Program-made: the position numbers and the translations under genes
In this document: piece after piece, positions 25,368 to 31,693 of the stretch
How positions within the stretch are numbered: the stretch's first letter is position 1
How the letters are laid out: the number at the start of each line of letters is the position of its first letter
Origin: CAINVV01 sp964506325
GTDB taxonomy: Bacteria > Bacteroidota > Bacteroidia > Bacteroidales > Prolixibacteraceae
Assembly (NCBI GenBank): GCA_964506325.1
Contig: CAZDLO010000041.1
Location: 1-31,693, forward strand
Direction: 5' to 3'
Length of the DNA stretch: 31,693 nucleotides
Notes under the pieces: generated by a model
Databases searched by the model: none
The model's input: only the letters and a program-made list of their open reading frames with translations
What the model was told of the DNA's origin: nothing

Positions 25368-25445
25368 TGTTAATAGTTATTAGTAGTAGTTAGTTGATTT
25401 GGATTCGTAAGAGGTTGCCACCCCGGCAGCCTCTTTTCGTTTTTT
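25368..25445 (+). ncRNA. Candidate stand-alone small RNA, about 78 nt
   Basis: A transcript starting about four bases after the TATCTTTG element would run through a U/A/G-rich stretch with repeated UAGU units (25366-25395), then GAUUUGGAUUCG, and end at a strong hairpin with a U-rich tail. No start codon with a useful frame lies in it, and the next gene (punA) points the other way, so it is not a leader. Its 3' end faces the 3' end of punA. I do not recognise the RNA family. The start site is inferred from the promoter element. Confidence 0.5.
25409..25445 (+). terminator. Rho-independent terminator
   Basis: AAGAGGTTGCC (25409-25419) pairs with GGCAGCCTCTT (25425-25435) over 11 bp with one G-U pair and a five-base loop. 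It is followed by TTCGTTTTTT. The T-tract lies only on the plus-strand side, so it terminates plus-strand transcripts (the candidate small RNA or read-through from ettA) and not punA. Confidence 0.8.
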
Positions 25446-25459
25446 GGTAACCGCATTAG

Positions 25460-26272
25460 CTACAAGGATGCAACTAACTCCTTAATAATCAAGCTCATTT
25501 TAGGTTCCGCCTGCATGGCTACCGCCTGTACCTCTTCATGAGTAATTTCAACAATTTCTCCAGGCACTCCGCTGTCTGTAATGATTGAAATCCCGAAGAC
25601 CGCCATATCCATGTGCCTTGCAACGATAACTTCCGGAACAGTGGACATCCCGATGGCATCACCTCCCAGGGTGCGAAACATTCTGTACTCTGCAGGTGTT
25701 TCAAAGGTCGGTCCTGGAACTCCGACATAGACTCCTTCTTTCAGCTCAATCTGATTCTGCAAAGCAATTTTAAGTGCCAGGTTCCGCAGATGAAGATTAT
25801 ATGGCTGACTCATGTCGGGGAACCTGGGACCCAACTCCTTAATATTGGGACCCATCAAAGGGTTATCTCCAAACATATTGATGTGGTCATTAATCATCAT
25901 CACATCCCCGATCCGAAAATCAGGATTTAGTCCGCCGCTTGCATTGGAGACAAAAAGTGTCTTAATGCCGAGTGCATTCATAACGCGTAAGGGAAAAGTC
26001 ACCTCTTTAAGGCTATAACCTTCATAATGGTGGAACCGGCCCTGCATTGCCAATACTTTCTTCCCGCCCAGCATCCCAAAGATCAGTTGACCTTTGTGCC
26101 CTTCAACCGTTGAAACAGGGAAGTTTGGTATCTCAGAATAGGGAATAATATGCTCAATATCAATTTCCTTAACAAGGCCACCCAAGCCAGTGCCCAGGAT
26201 GATTCCGGTTTCTGTCTTAAATTTTGTTCTTTCGAGAATGTAATTCGAAGTTGCTTTTATTTTCTCCAACAT
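25460..26272 (-). CDS. punA: Purine nucleoside phosphorylase
   Basis: The enzyme splits inosine or guanosine with phosphate to the free base and ribose-1-phosphate, part of purine salvage. The 270-residue product shows the trimeric PNP pattern: ILGTGLGGL at about 26-34, the HYEGYSLKEVTFP region, SNASGGLNPDFRIGDVM, and GVYVGVPGPTFETPAEYRM with AIGMSTVPEVIVARH. It is the last gene of the minus-strand sppA-lpxK-punA group. Its start codon at 26272 lies inside the end of lpxK, a 56-base overlap. No downstream ATG would keep the N-terminal domain, so the overlap appears real. Confidence 0.95.
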   Translation of the reverse strand: MLEKIKATSNYILERTKFKTETGIILGTGLGGLVKEIDIEHIIPYSEIPNFPVSTVEGHKGQLIFGMLGGKKVLAMQGRFHHYEGYSLKEVTFPLRVMNALGIKTLFVSNASGGLNPDFRIGDVMMINDHINMFGDNPLMGPNIKELGPRFPDMSQPYNLHLRNLALKIALQNQIELKEGVYVGVPGPTFETPAEYRMFRTLGGDAIGMSTVPEVIVARHMDMAVFGISIITDSGVPGEIVEITHEEVQAVAMQAEPKMSLIIKELVASL

Positions 26273-27314
26273 ATTTTATTATTTTTTTATCAAAATCACT
26301 CTCAGTCTGATTGATAAACCTAATTTCAATCGGAATATAATACAGGCTGGCAGCAATTTTATCAGGTAAATTTTCAATCTCCCTGATACGGAATGTGTCT
26401 TTTTCAGTTGTAACAATAACCTTTTTTATGGCCGACATACCCTCAAACTGACCGGCAATCTTTTCCATATCCTTAAGGCTAAAAGCATAATGATCAGGAT
26501 AATTGACAGACACGACTGATTTAGTCAATGTGAGCAGTTTATCTCTCAGCGGCTGAGGATTGGCTATCCCTGTCAGCAGTAAAATACCGTGATCAGCATC
26601 AAAACGCAAATTCTGCTCTACCACCTTTTCAGGGAATACCGGTACCGGATAACCATATTTTATCCTCGAGAAGAACAGGTCCTGATAAGGCCAGATATGA
26701 AGGTCCTTTGTAATGATTCTTTCATCGATGGGTTTTATTTCCCTTGGACATTTGGTGACGATAATAATGTTTGCACGGTCACGGTTGGAAGCCGGTTCCC
26801 TCAGACTACCAAGCGGAAGAAGTTCATCCTCGGTTATCATGCGGGAAAAATCAATTAAAAGAATGTTGATGGCTGGAGTAACATACCTGTGCTGAAACGC
26901 ATCATCCAGGATAATCACATCGGGTCGCCGCTCACAAAGCTGAAGAATGTTTTCGATACCCCGGACTCTCCGCTCATCAACGGCTACCATAACAGAGGGG
27001 TACTTCATTTTTATCTGCAGCGGTTCATCCCCAACCTGCCTGCTGGTAGAACTTGTTTCTACCACTAAAAAGCCACTTGTCTTGCGCTTGTAACCACGGC
27101 TCAGGATAGCTACATTGAACTTCTTACTTAGAAGTTGTATAAGATATTCAGTATGAGGAGTCTTACCTGTCCCGCCTACTGTAATATTCCCCAATGATAT
27201 TACCGGTACATCAAATTCCCTGCCCCTTAATATGTTCAAATTAAAGAGCATGTTACGGAAATTAACCACCATCCCGTAAAACAGGGAAAAAAGATACAGT
27301 ACAAGTTTCTTCAA
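26217..27314 (-). CDS. lpxK: Tetraacyldisaccharide 4'-kinase (lipid A)
   Basis: LpxK phosphorylates the 4' position of the lipid A disaccharide at the inner membrane. The 365-residue product has an N-terminal membrane-associated helix (VLYLFSLFYGMVVNFRN), the P-loop GNITVGGTGKT (42-52), a second landmark ILSRGYKRKT, then GDEPLQIKMKYP and LDDAFQHR (substrate site), and TTEKDTFRI near the C-terminus. The start is TTG 27314, only five bases after the sppA stop; the first ATG (27272) would remove the membrane helix. The 3' end overlaps punA by 56 bases. Confidence 0.94.
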   Translation of the reverse strand: MKKLVLYLFSLFYGMVVNFRNMLFNLNILRGREFDVPVISLGNITVGGTGKTPHTEYLIQLLSKKFNVAILSRGYKRKTSGFLVVETSSTSRQVGDEPLQIKMKYPSVMVAVDERRVRGIENILQLCERRPDVIILDDAFQHRYVTPAINILLIDFSRMITEDELLPLGSLREPASNRDRANIIIVTKCPREIKPIDERIITKDLHIWPYQDLFFSRIKYGYPVPVFPEKVVEQNLRFDADHGILLLTGIANPQPLRDKLLTLTKSVVSVNYPDHYAFSLKDMEKIAGQFEGMSAIKKVIVTTEKDTFRIREIENLPDKIAASLYYIPIEIRFINQTESDFDKKIIKYVGENKSNFELHSRKNKI

Positions 27315-27319
27315 TTTAG

Positions 27320-29098
27320 TTAATTGATTTCAAGGTTAAAAGGCATTCTGGTATAAATTCCTTTTGCTTTGGCCTCCCTGGAGAAATTTTTCCAATAGTC
27401 GTAAGTGGGGCCCATCATGGACTCCATAACTTTTGTCTGCATCCTTACAGAAAAATTCTTCAACAATTCGGCAAAAGGGTCTTTTTGCTTGGGCAATTCC
27501 TTGATGCGGTACTCGGTGATCCCTGCCTTTTCAGCAGCTATTTTGAGCGCTTCCTTCATCCCGCCAAAATCGTCGATGAGGCGATTGTTCATGGCGTTCA
27601 CACCACTCCAAACCCGACCCTGACCAATGGAATCAACTCCCGCAGTACTCATTTTTCTGCCTTCAGCCACGTGTGAAAGGAATATGTTGTAGGTATTCTC
27701 TACAAAATTTTGCATCAGACTGCTTTCAAATGGTGTCATTTTTCTAGTCACTGACGGCATATCTGAATGCTCGTTTGTCATTACATTATCGAAAGTAATG
27801 CCAATCTTGTCATTAAGCAATTCCCCAAAATTGGGAATAGTCCCGAACACTCCGATAGAACCGGTGATGGTCGTGGGATTGGCAAGAATGACAGCTGCAG
27901 GGGAAGAAATGTAATACCCTCCGGAAGCAGCATAATCACCCATTGATACAATTACCGGCTTAACCGCCTGTGCCAGTTTGACCTCCCTCCAGATCACTTC
28001 TGACCCAAAAGCTGAACCACCGGGTGAATTAACCCTCAGTACAATGGCCTTAACAGTAGAATCAATGCGTGCTTCACGGATTCCCTGGGAAACATCTTTC
28101 GAATTGATGTCATGTGAACCATCCGAGCCGGTATCAATCTCGCCTTCAGCATAAACTACCGCGATTCTGTCTTTGATCAACGCCTTGGACTTACCATCCG
28201 TAGAGATTTTATCGTAATCAGAAACAGTTACTATTGGTATTTCGGCATTGACCTTCAGTCCGGCCAGTGATCTCAGATCAGCCAATACCTGGTCCCTGTA
28301 TTTCAGGTTGTCGAAAAAATGGTTTTTCATGGCTATTTCGGCCGTCTGGAACGTCATAACCGAATTGGCAAATTCATTCAGGTTATCGACTGATATTTTC
28401 CTGGTTTCAGAGATTCCCTTTAAAACCTGGTTCCAGATTGTGGCAAGGTATAGCGTCGTCTGCTCCTTGTTGGCCGGACTCATCTTCTCGTACATGAAAG
28501 GTTCAACTGCAGATTTAAATTTGTTGTCCTTTCCTCTTACAATCTGCATCTCAACTCCGAATTTGTCCAAAGCTTTCTTGAAAAAAGTATGCTCAGCGTT
28601 CAATCCCCTGAAGTCAAACATACCTACCGGATTAAGTATCAGGCTGTCGGCAACCGAGGCAAGATAGTAAGCCTTTTGCGATATGGCATCAGAGTATGAA
28701 TAAACGAATTTTCCACTGGCTTTGAAATCAACCAATGCACCCCTGATCTCTTCTGCAGTTGCATATCCTGCAGCTATTTCAGACAATTCAAGATAGATTC
28801 CTTTGATTTTATCATCTGTTTTGGCCTGCCGGATCGCATGAAATATCTGGTTCAGACCGGTGGTACTTGATTTTTCCATCCCTGGAAATTCAATGTCTTC
28901 GAATGGATTGTTGGATTTTCGCTCGACGATTCGGTTGTCAAGTTTTAAAATCAGCAGGGAATTCTCCTTGACAATAACAGGCTGTTCTCCAATACTTGCC
29001 AATGAGGAGACAAGTCCTGCCATTATAAAAATAAATAGAAAAGTTGCAACCACGATGGCTGCGAGTGAGGCAAAGAAGGCTTTCCAAAAAAATTTCAT
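27320..29098 (-). CDS. sppA: Signal peptide peptidase SppA, long (67K) form
   Basis: SppA is a membrane-anchored serine protease that degrades cleaved signal peptides. The 592-residue product has one N-terminal transmembrane helix (about 10-32) and the two tandem domains of the long form. The catalytic lysine is at 195 in FKSAVEPF and the serine at 392 in GDYAASGGYY, with RVNSPGGSAFGSE (355-367) and TITGSIGVFG completing the active-site shell. This matches the E. coli Lys-Ser arrangement. It heads the minus-strand group with lpxK and punA. Confidence 0.95.
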   Translation of the reverse strand: MKFFWKAFFASLAAIVVATFLFIFIMAGLVSSLASIGEQPVIVKENSLLILKLDNRIVERKSNNPFEDIEFPGMEKSSTTGLNQIFHAIRQAKTDDKIKGIYLELSEIAAGYATAEEIRGALVDFKASGKFVYSYSDAISQKAYYLASVADSLILNPVGMFDFRGLNAEHTFFKKALDKFGVEMQIVRGKDNKFKSAVEPFMYEKMSPANKEQTTLYLATIWNQVLKGISETRKISVDNLNEFANSVMTFQTAEIAMKNHFFDNLKYRDQVLADLRSLAGLKVNAEIPIVTVSDYDKISTDGKSKALIKDRIAVVYAEGEIDTGSDGSHDINSKDVSQGIREARIDSTVKAIVLRVNSPGGSAFGSEVIWREVKLAQAVKPVIVSMGDYAASGGYYISSPAAVILANPTTITGSIGVFGTIPNFGELLNDKIGITFDNVMTNEHSDMPSVTRKMTPFESSLMQNFVENTYNIFLSHVAEGRKMSTAGVDSIGQGRVWSGVNAMNNRLIDDFGGMKEALKIAAEKAGITEYRIKELPKQKDPFAELLKNFSVRMQTKVMESMMGPTYDYWKNFSREAKAKGIYTRMPFNLEIN

Positions 29099-29220
29099 AA
29101 CCGGATTAATTTTAATTATAATTTTATCGGTACTACAAGTTGAAAATTAATGACAAAAAACAAATGGTAAAACTGCAAGTTCAACTCTATTTAGTAGTAT
29201 CAATATAACCGCAATCATTA

Positions 29221-29228
29221 CAAAGATA
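29221..29228 (-). promoter_or_regulatory. Possible -7 element for sppA-lpxK-punA
   Basis: On the minus strand this reads TATCTTTG, an exact TAnnTTTG match. It is 123 bases upstream of the sppA ATG, so the leader would be about 115 bases. It sits seven bases before the folK start, so transcription of the two divergent units would overlap there. Confidence 0.4.
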
Positions 29229-29234
29229 GGTGTT

Positions 29235-29735
29235 ATGTCGTTAGTTTATCTCATTTTAGGTGGAAATAGAGGGAACAGGGAAGAATTTTTTTTGTCTGCC
29301 ATCGAATTGGCAGCCAAAAATATCGGGAAGGCAACTGCATTGTCAACGCTTTACGAAAGTGAATCATGGGGCTTTAATTCGGAAAACTTTATAAATCAGG
29401 TGATTATCCTGGAAACAAATTTAAGTCCTCGTGAAATTCTGGATTGTTGCCAGGCAATAGAGGCGACCCTGGGACGAATACGGAAAACAGGCTCTTATGA
29501 AGCCCGGACGATCGACATTGATATTTTGTACATCGACAGCTTGATTATCAATACAGAACATCTCAAAATTCCTCACCCGAAGATTGCTGAACGCCGCTTT
29601 GTTCTGGTACCTCTGGCTGAGATTGTTCCGGGACTGGCAGATCCGGTATCCGGGCTGACTGTCAGGGAAATGTTACAAAATTGCAAAGATCAGTCGAGGG
29701 TGTGGAGACTTGGAGATATTGGTACTGAAAACTAG
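29235..29735 (+). CDS. folK: 2-amino-4-hydroxy-6-hydroxymethyldihydropteridine pyrophosphokinase
   Basis: FolK transfers pyrophosphate from ATP to 6-hydroxymethyl-dihydropterin in folate synthesis. The 166-residue product has LGGNRGNREE at the N-terminus, TLYESESWGF, the ATP-binding RTIDIDILYID, and IPHPKIAERRFVLVPLAEI, all standard for HPPK. It is a single-domain form not fused to FolP or FolB. It diverges from sppA and its stop codon overlaps the upp stop codon. Confidence 0.95.
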   Translation: MSLVYLILGGNRGNREEFFLSAIELAAKNIGKATALSTLYESESWGFNSENFINQVIILETNLSPREILDCCQAIEATLGRIRKTGSYEARTIDIDILYIDSLIINTEHLKIPHPKIAERRFVLVPLAEIVPGLADPVSGLTVREMLQNCKDQSRVWRLGDIGTEN

Positions 29736-30415
29736 AAATGGGAGTGGACTACGATCTCTTTGGAATCAATTTTTGCACCGTAAGCCAAATCACCTGCATC
29801 TCCAAGCCCGGGTACAATGTATGATTTCGGAGTAAGATCCGGGTCAATGGCACCAACCCACAATGTTACCTGGTCGGAGGGTAATTTGCCCAGGACATAA
29901 TCCAGACCCTGCCTGCTGGCTATCAGGGAAACCAGATGAATGTGTTTTGGTTCGCCCTTCTCAAGCAAGGCGTGATAACCAACCACCATGGATGATCCGG
30001 TGGCAAGCATAGGATCAGAAAGAATGACGATCTTATTATCCAGCAAAGGTGATGCAATGTATTGGAAATCAATATGAAAATCGCCATTAGGATCGTACTT
30101 CCTGTAAGCTGAAATGAAACAGTTCTCAGCTTTGTCAAAGCAATTTAGCAATCCCTGGTGAAGCGGTAATCCGGCTCTCAAAATGGTTGCCAGTACCGGC
30201 TGCTCTTCAAGGACCTGCATTTTGGCAATACCCAGGGAAGTGGTCACCTCTATATTCTTATAGCTGAGCTCCTTGCTAATTTCATAAGCGAATATCTCGC
30301 CTACACGTTCCATGTTTTTCCTGAAACGGAGTGAATCTTTCTGTGTTACCTCATCACGGATTTCGGAGAGATATTGATTAAAGAGGGAATTGCTTTCGCC
30401 AATTACGTGTACCAT
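29732..30415 (-). CDS. upp: Uracil phosphoribosyltransferase
   Basis: Upp converts uracil and PRPP to UMP in pyrimidine salvage. The 227-residue product carries the PRPP-binding LSDPMLATGSS (132-142), which has SS where many homologues have GS, ATILRAGLPLHQG, and the uracil-binding C-terminal YIVPGLGDAGDLAYG. It is slightly longer than typical bacterial Upp of about 210 residues; the extra length is mainly at the N-terminus. Convergent with folK, sharing a four-base overlap. Confidence 0.93.
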   Translation of the reverse strand: MVHVIGESNSLFNQYLSEIRDEVTQKDSLRFRKNMERVGEIFAYEISKELSYKNIEVTTSLGIAKMQVLEEQPVLATILRAGLPLHQGLLNCFDKAENCFISAYRKYDPNGDFHIDFQYIASPLLDNKIVILSDPMLATGSSMVVGYHALLEKGEPKHIHLVSLIASRQGLDYVLGKLPSDQVTLWVGAIDPDLTPKSYIVPGLGDAGDLAYGAKIDSKEIVVHSHF

Positions 30416-30528
30416 CAGAGATTTTTGGTAAAAATAATCAAAATATCATTTACCTAAAAACAAAAAAACATCATTTACTGCCTGCAGGATACTAAAAATA
30501 TCAAAACTTCAACCCCGCATCAGAGGCT

Positions 30529-31224
30529 CTACAACAGCCCTTCATCGGCAAAACTAAAGTAACCCGCTTGCGTGACAACCAAATGATCTATGACAGGCAT
30601 ATCCATCAAAGCTGCCGCTTCCTTCAGCTGTCGGGTAATACGTTTGTCGGCATCGCTTGGTTCAAGATTCCCGGAAGGATGGTTGTGACAAAAAATCAGG
30701 GAGGTGGCATGCTTTTCAAGGGCAGATTTTAAGACCAGGCGGACATCGATGACCGTTCCTGTCATTCCACCCTGACTTAGTTTCTGTTTATCGATTATTT
30801 TGTTCCTACGGTTTAGAAAAAGCACCCAGAATTCCTCATGTGAAAGATCACCGATGGATGGACGGATATAATCAGCAGCATCCTTGCTCCCTTTGATCTG
30901 CAGGTTATCAAGTGCTTCACACTGATTCCTTCTTCTGCCCAGTTCCATCGCAGAGATGATGGTCAATGCCTTTGCCTCCCCCACACCCCTGAACTGCATA
31001 AACTCATCACAATTCATTTTACCCAGCTCATGAAGATTGTAGTGGACCGATCCCAAGATTCTGCGCGACAATTCAACTGCTGATTCCTTGCTGTTGCCAC
31101 TTGATATAAGGATCGCAATCAGTTCGGCATCAGTCAGGGCAGAGATGCCCCTGCTTATTAATTTTTCCCTGGGCCGTTCTTCTACTGCCCATGCCTTGAT
31201 TCCTGGTTTTTTGTAATTGCTCAT
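30529..31224 (-). CDS. radC: RadC-family JAMM-domain protein
   Basis: The 231-residue product has an N-terminal helix-hairpin-helix region (MQFRGVGEAKALTI, about 76-90). A C-terminal JAMM metalloprotease-like domain holds the metal motif CHNHPSGNLEPSDAD (H180, H182, D191) intact. The start IKAWAVEERPREKL...GISALTDAELIAILI is classic RadC. Despite its historic name its role in DNA repair is not established. It is a chromosomal full-length form rather than the short versions seen on mobile elements. A 7-bp inverted repeat lies in its leader. Confidence 0.94.
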   Translation of the reverse strand: MSNYKKPGIKAWAVEERPREKLISRGISALTDAELIAILISSGNSKESAVELSRRILGSVHYNLHELGKMNCDEFMQFRGVGEAKALTIISAMELGRRRNQCEALDNLQIKGSKDAADYIRPSIGDLSHEEFWVLFLNRRNKIIDKQKLSQGGMTGTVIDVRLVLKSALEKHATSLIFCHNHPSGNLEPSDADKRITRQLKEAAALMDMPVIDHLVVTQAGYFSFADEGLL

Positions 31225-31236
31225 AATTGGAAAATG

Positions 31237-31262
31237 CTGGCAGAAAGGTTATGAACTGCCAG
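31237..31262 (-). promoter_or_regulatory. Inverted repeat in the radC leader
   Basis: CTGGCAG and CTGCCAG form a perfect 7-bp stem around a 12-base loop, 13 bases upstream of the radC start codon. It may be an operator or leader hairpin; no T-tract follows it toward radC, so termination is unlikely. Confidence 0.35.
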
Positions 31263-31303
31263 ATTCAAGTTACGGCAAAACCGGGAAAAAAGAGAACTCA
31301 GGC

Positions 31304-31335
31304 ACAAAAAAAGGACACCCAATTTGGGCATCCTT
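31304..31335 (-). terminator. Rho-independent terminator of rpsT
   Basis: On the minus strand AAGGATGCCC pairs with GGGTGTCCTT (10 bp, two G-U pairs, five-base loop) and is followed by seven T residues. It begins 24 bases after the rpsT stop codon and separates rpsT from radC. Confidence 0.8.
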
Positions 31336-31358
31336 CTCAAATATATTGTTTGGAAAAA

Positions 31359-31610
31359 TTATAACGCGTTGACGTGCAGGGTAAGGCTGGATTTCAGGTT
31401 TGAAGCCTTATTCTTATGAATAACGTTGGTTTTGGCAAGTTTATCAAGCATACCGACAACCTTTGGAAGCAACTCCTCAGCCTTTGCCTTTTCTGTCGTG
31501 GAACGTAATTCCCTGACAGCGTTACGGGTGGTTTTTGAATAATACTTGTTGTGAAGACGATGAACTTCACTCTGCTTTGCTCTTTTGATCGACGATTTAT
31601 GGTTTGCCAT
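31359..31610 (-). CDS. rpsT: 30S ribosomal protein S20
   Basis: S20 is a primary 16S rRNA-binding protein of the small subunit. The 83-residue, highly basic product begins MANHKSSIKRAKQSEVHRL and has the S20 pattern NKYYSKTTRNAVREL, with IHKNKASNLKSSLTLHVNAL at the end. It lies only 32 bases downstream of a tRNA-Glu on the same strand, with no room for a typical independent promoter, so co-transcription with the tRNA is likely. A strong terminator follows. Confidence 0.97.
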   Translation of the reverse strand: MANHKSSIKRAKQSEVHRLHNKYYSKTTRNAVRELRSTTEKAKAEELLPKVVGMLDKLAKTNVIHKNKASNLKSSLTLHVNAL

Positions 31611-31642
31611 TTTTTAAAAATTTCTTTGTCAAATAATTAATG

Positions 31643-31693
31643 TAGTCTGTAGGGGATTCGAACCCCTATGGCAAGAATGAAAATCTTGAATCC
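31643..31693 (-). tRNA. tRNA-Glu(UUC), 3' part, cut by the window edge
   Basis: Read on the minus strand, an anticodon stem CAAGA/TCTTG encloses the loop TTTTCAT with anticodon TTC. A four-base variable loop and a T arm AGGGG-TTCGAAT-CCCCT follow, then the acceptor strand ACAGACT and discriminator A at 31643. The next bases are CAT, so CCA is not encoded. The D arm and 5' acceptor strand lie outside the window. Confidence 0.9.

Noticed and set aside
27660..27690. CACGTG-containing sequence as a parS site
   Set aside because: It lacks the symmetrical GTTTCACGTGAAAC arms and lies inside sppA, so it is probably chance.
1..31693. CRISPR arrays, insertion sequences, prophage or toxin-antitoxin islands
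   Set aside because: No regularly spaced repeats, transposase or integrase motifs, or phage proteins are visible; the YwqK-like repeats in the TonB-C protein do not indicate a toxin-antitoxin pair.

Overview
The window reads as a chromosomal, mostly housekeeping segment of a Bacteroidetes bacterium, probably of the Bacteroidales or a close relative. The evidence is lineage-typical proteins (OstA-like LPS transport protein, DUF5683 protein, ParA-ParB-DUF5683-LysM transglycosylase block, YicC-Gmk-NadD block, SppA-LpxK-PunA block), Bacteroidetes-type promoters with a TAnnTTTG -7 element, scarce Shine-Dalgarno signals, several TTG starts, and a tRNA whose CCA end is not encoded. I see no phage, insertion sequence, CRISPR array or resistance island.

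Layout, left to right. (1) 1-6164, plus strand: guaB, then an outer-membrane biogenesis set (a SurA-associated lipoprotein, the two-parvulin chaperone SurA, and an OstA/LptA-like protein broken by an apparent one-base deletion near 4281). (2) 6259-8844, minus strand: a DUF2795 protein, a PduO-type cobalamin adenosyltransferase, a LolD/MacB-type ABC ATPase without its permease, and a degenerate methyltransferase-like protein. (3) 8845-9182: a gene-free stretch with three successive stem-loops. (4) 9183-13870, plus: recG, a solitary RnfD-type flavin-carrying membrane subunit, a periplasmic MORN/TonB-C protein, a YbjQ protein and a small three-helix membrane protein. (5) 14063-18714, plus: yicC, gmk, nadD, priA. 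(6) 18813-22829, plus: parA, parB, a DUF5683 envelope protein and a LysM lytic transglycosylase. (7) 22861-25445: a small membrane-anchored protein (minus), ettA (plus), and after ettA a candidate small RNA with its own promoter and terminator. (8) 25460-29098, minus: sppA, lpxK, punA, tightly packed. (9) 29235-31693: folK (plus) converging on upp (minus), then radC, rpsT and the 3' half of a tRNA-Glu (all minus).

Several themes recur. Envelope construction is served by SurA, OstA-like, LpxK, SppA, the lytic transglycosylase and DUF5683. Nucleotide and cofactor metabolism is served by GuaB, Gmk, PunA, Upp, NadD, FolK and the cobalamin adenosyltransferase. DNA restart, repair and segregation is served by RecG, PriA, RadC and ParAB.

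No clearly novel multi-gene system is visible. The items most worth a second look are the candidate small RNA at about 25357-25445, the orphan RnfD, the frameshifted OstA-like gene and the pseudoenzyme-like methyltransferase relative. All functional calls are from reading protein motifs by eye; no database search was possible.
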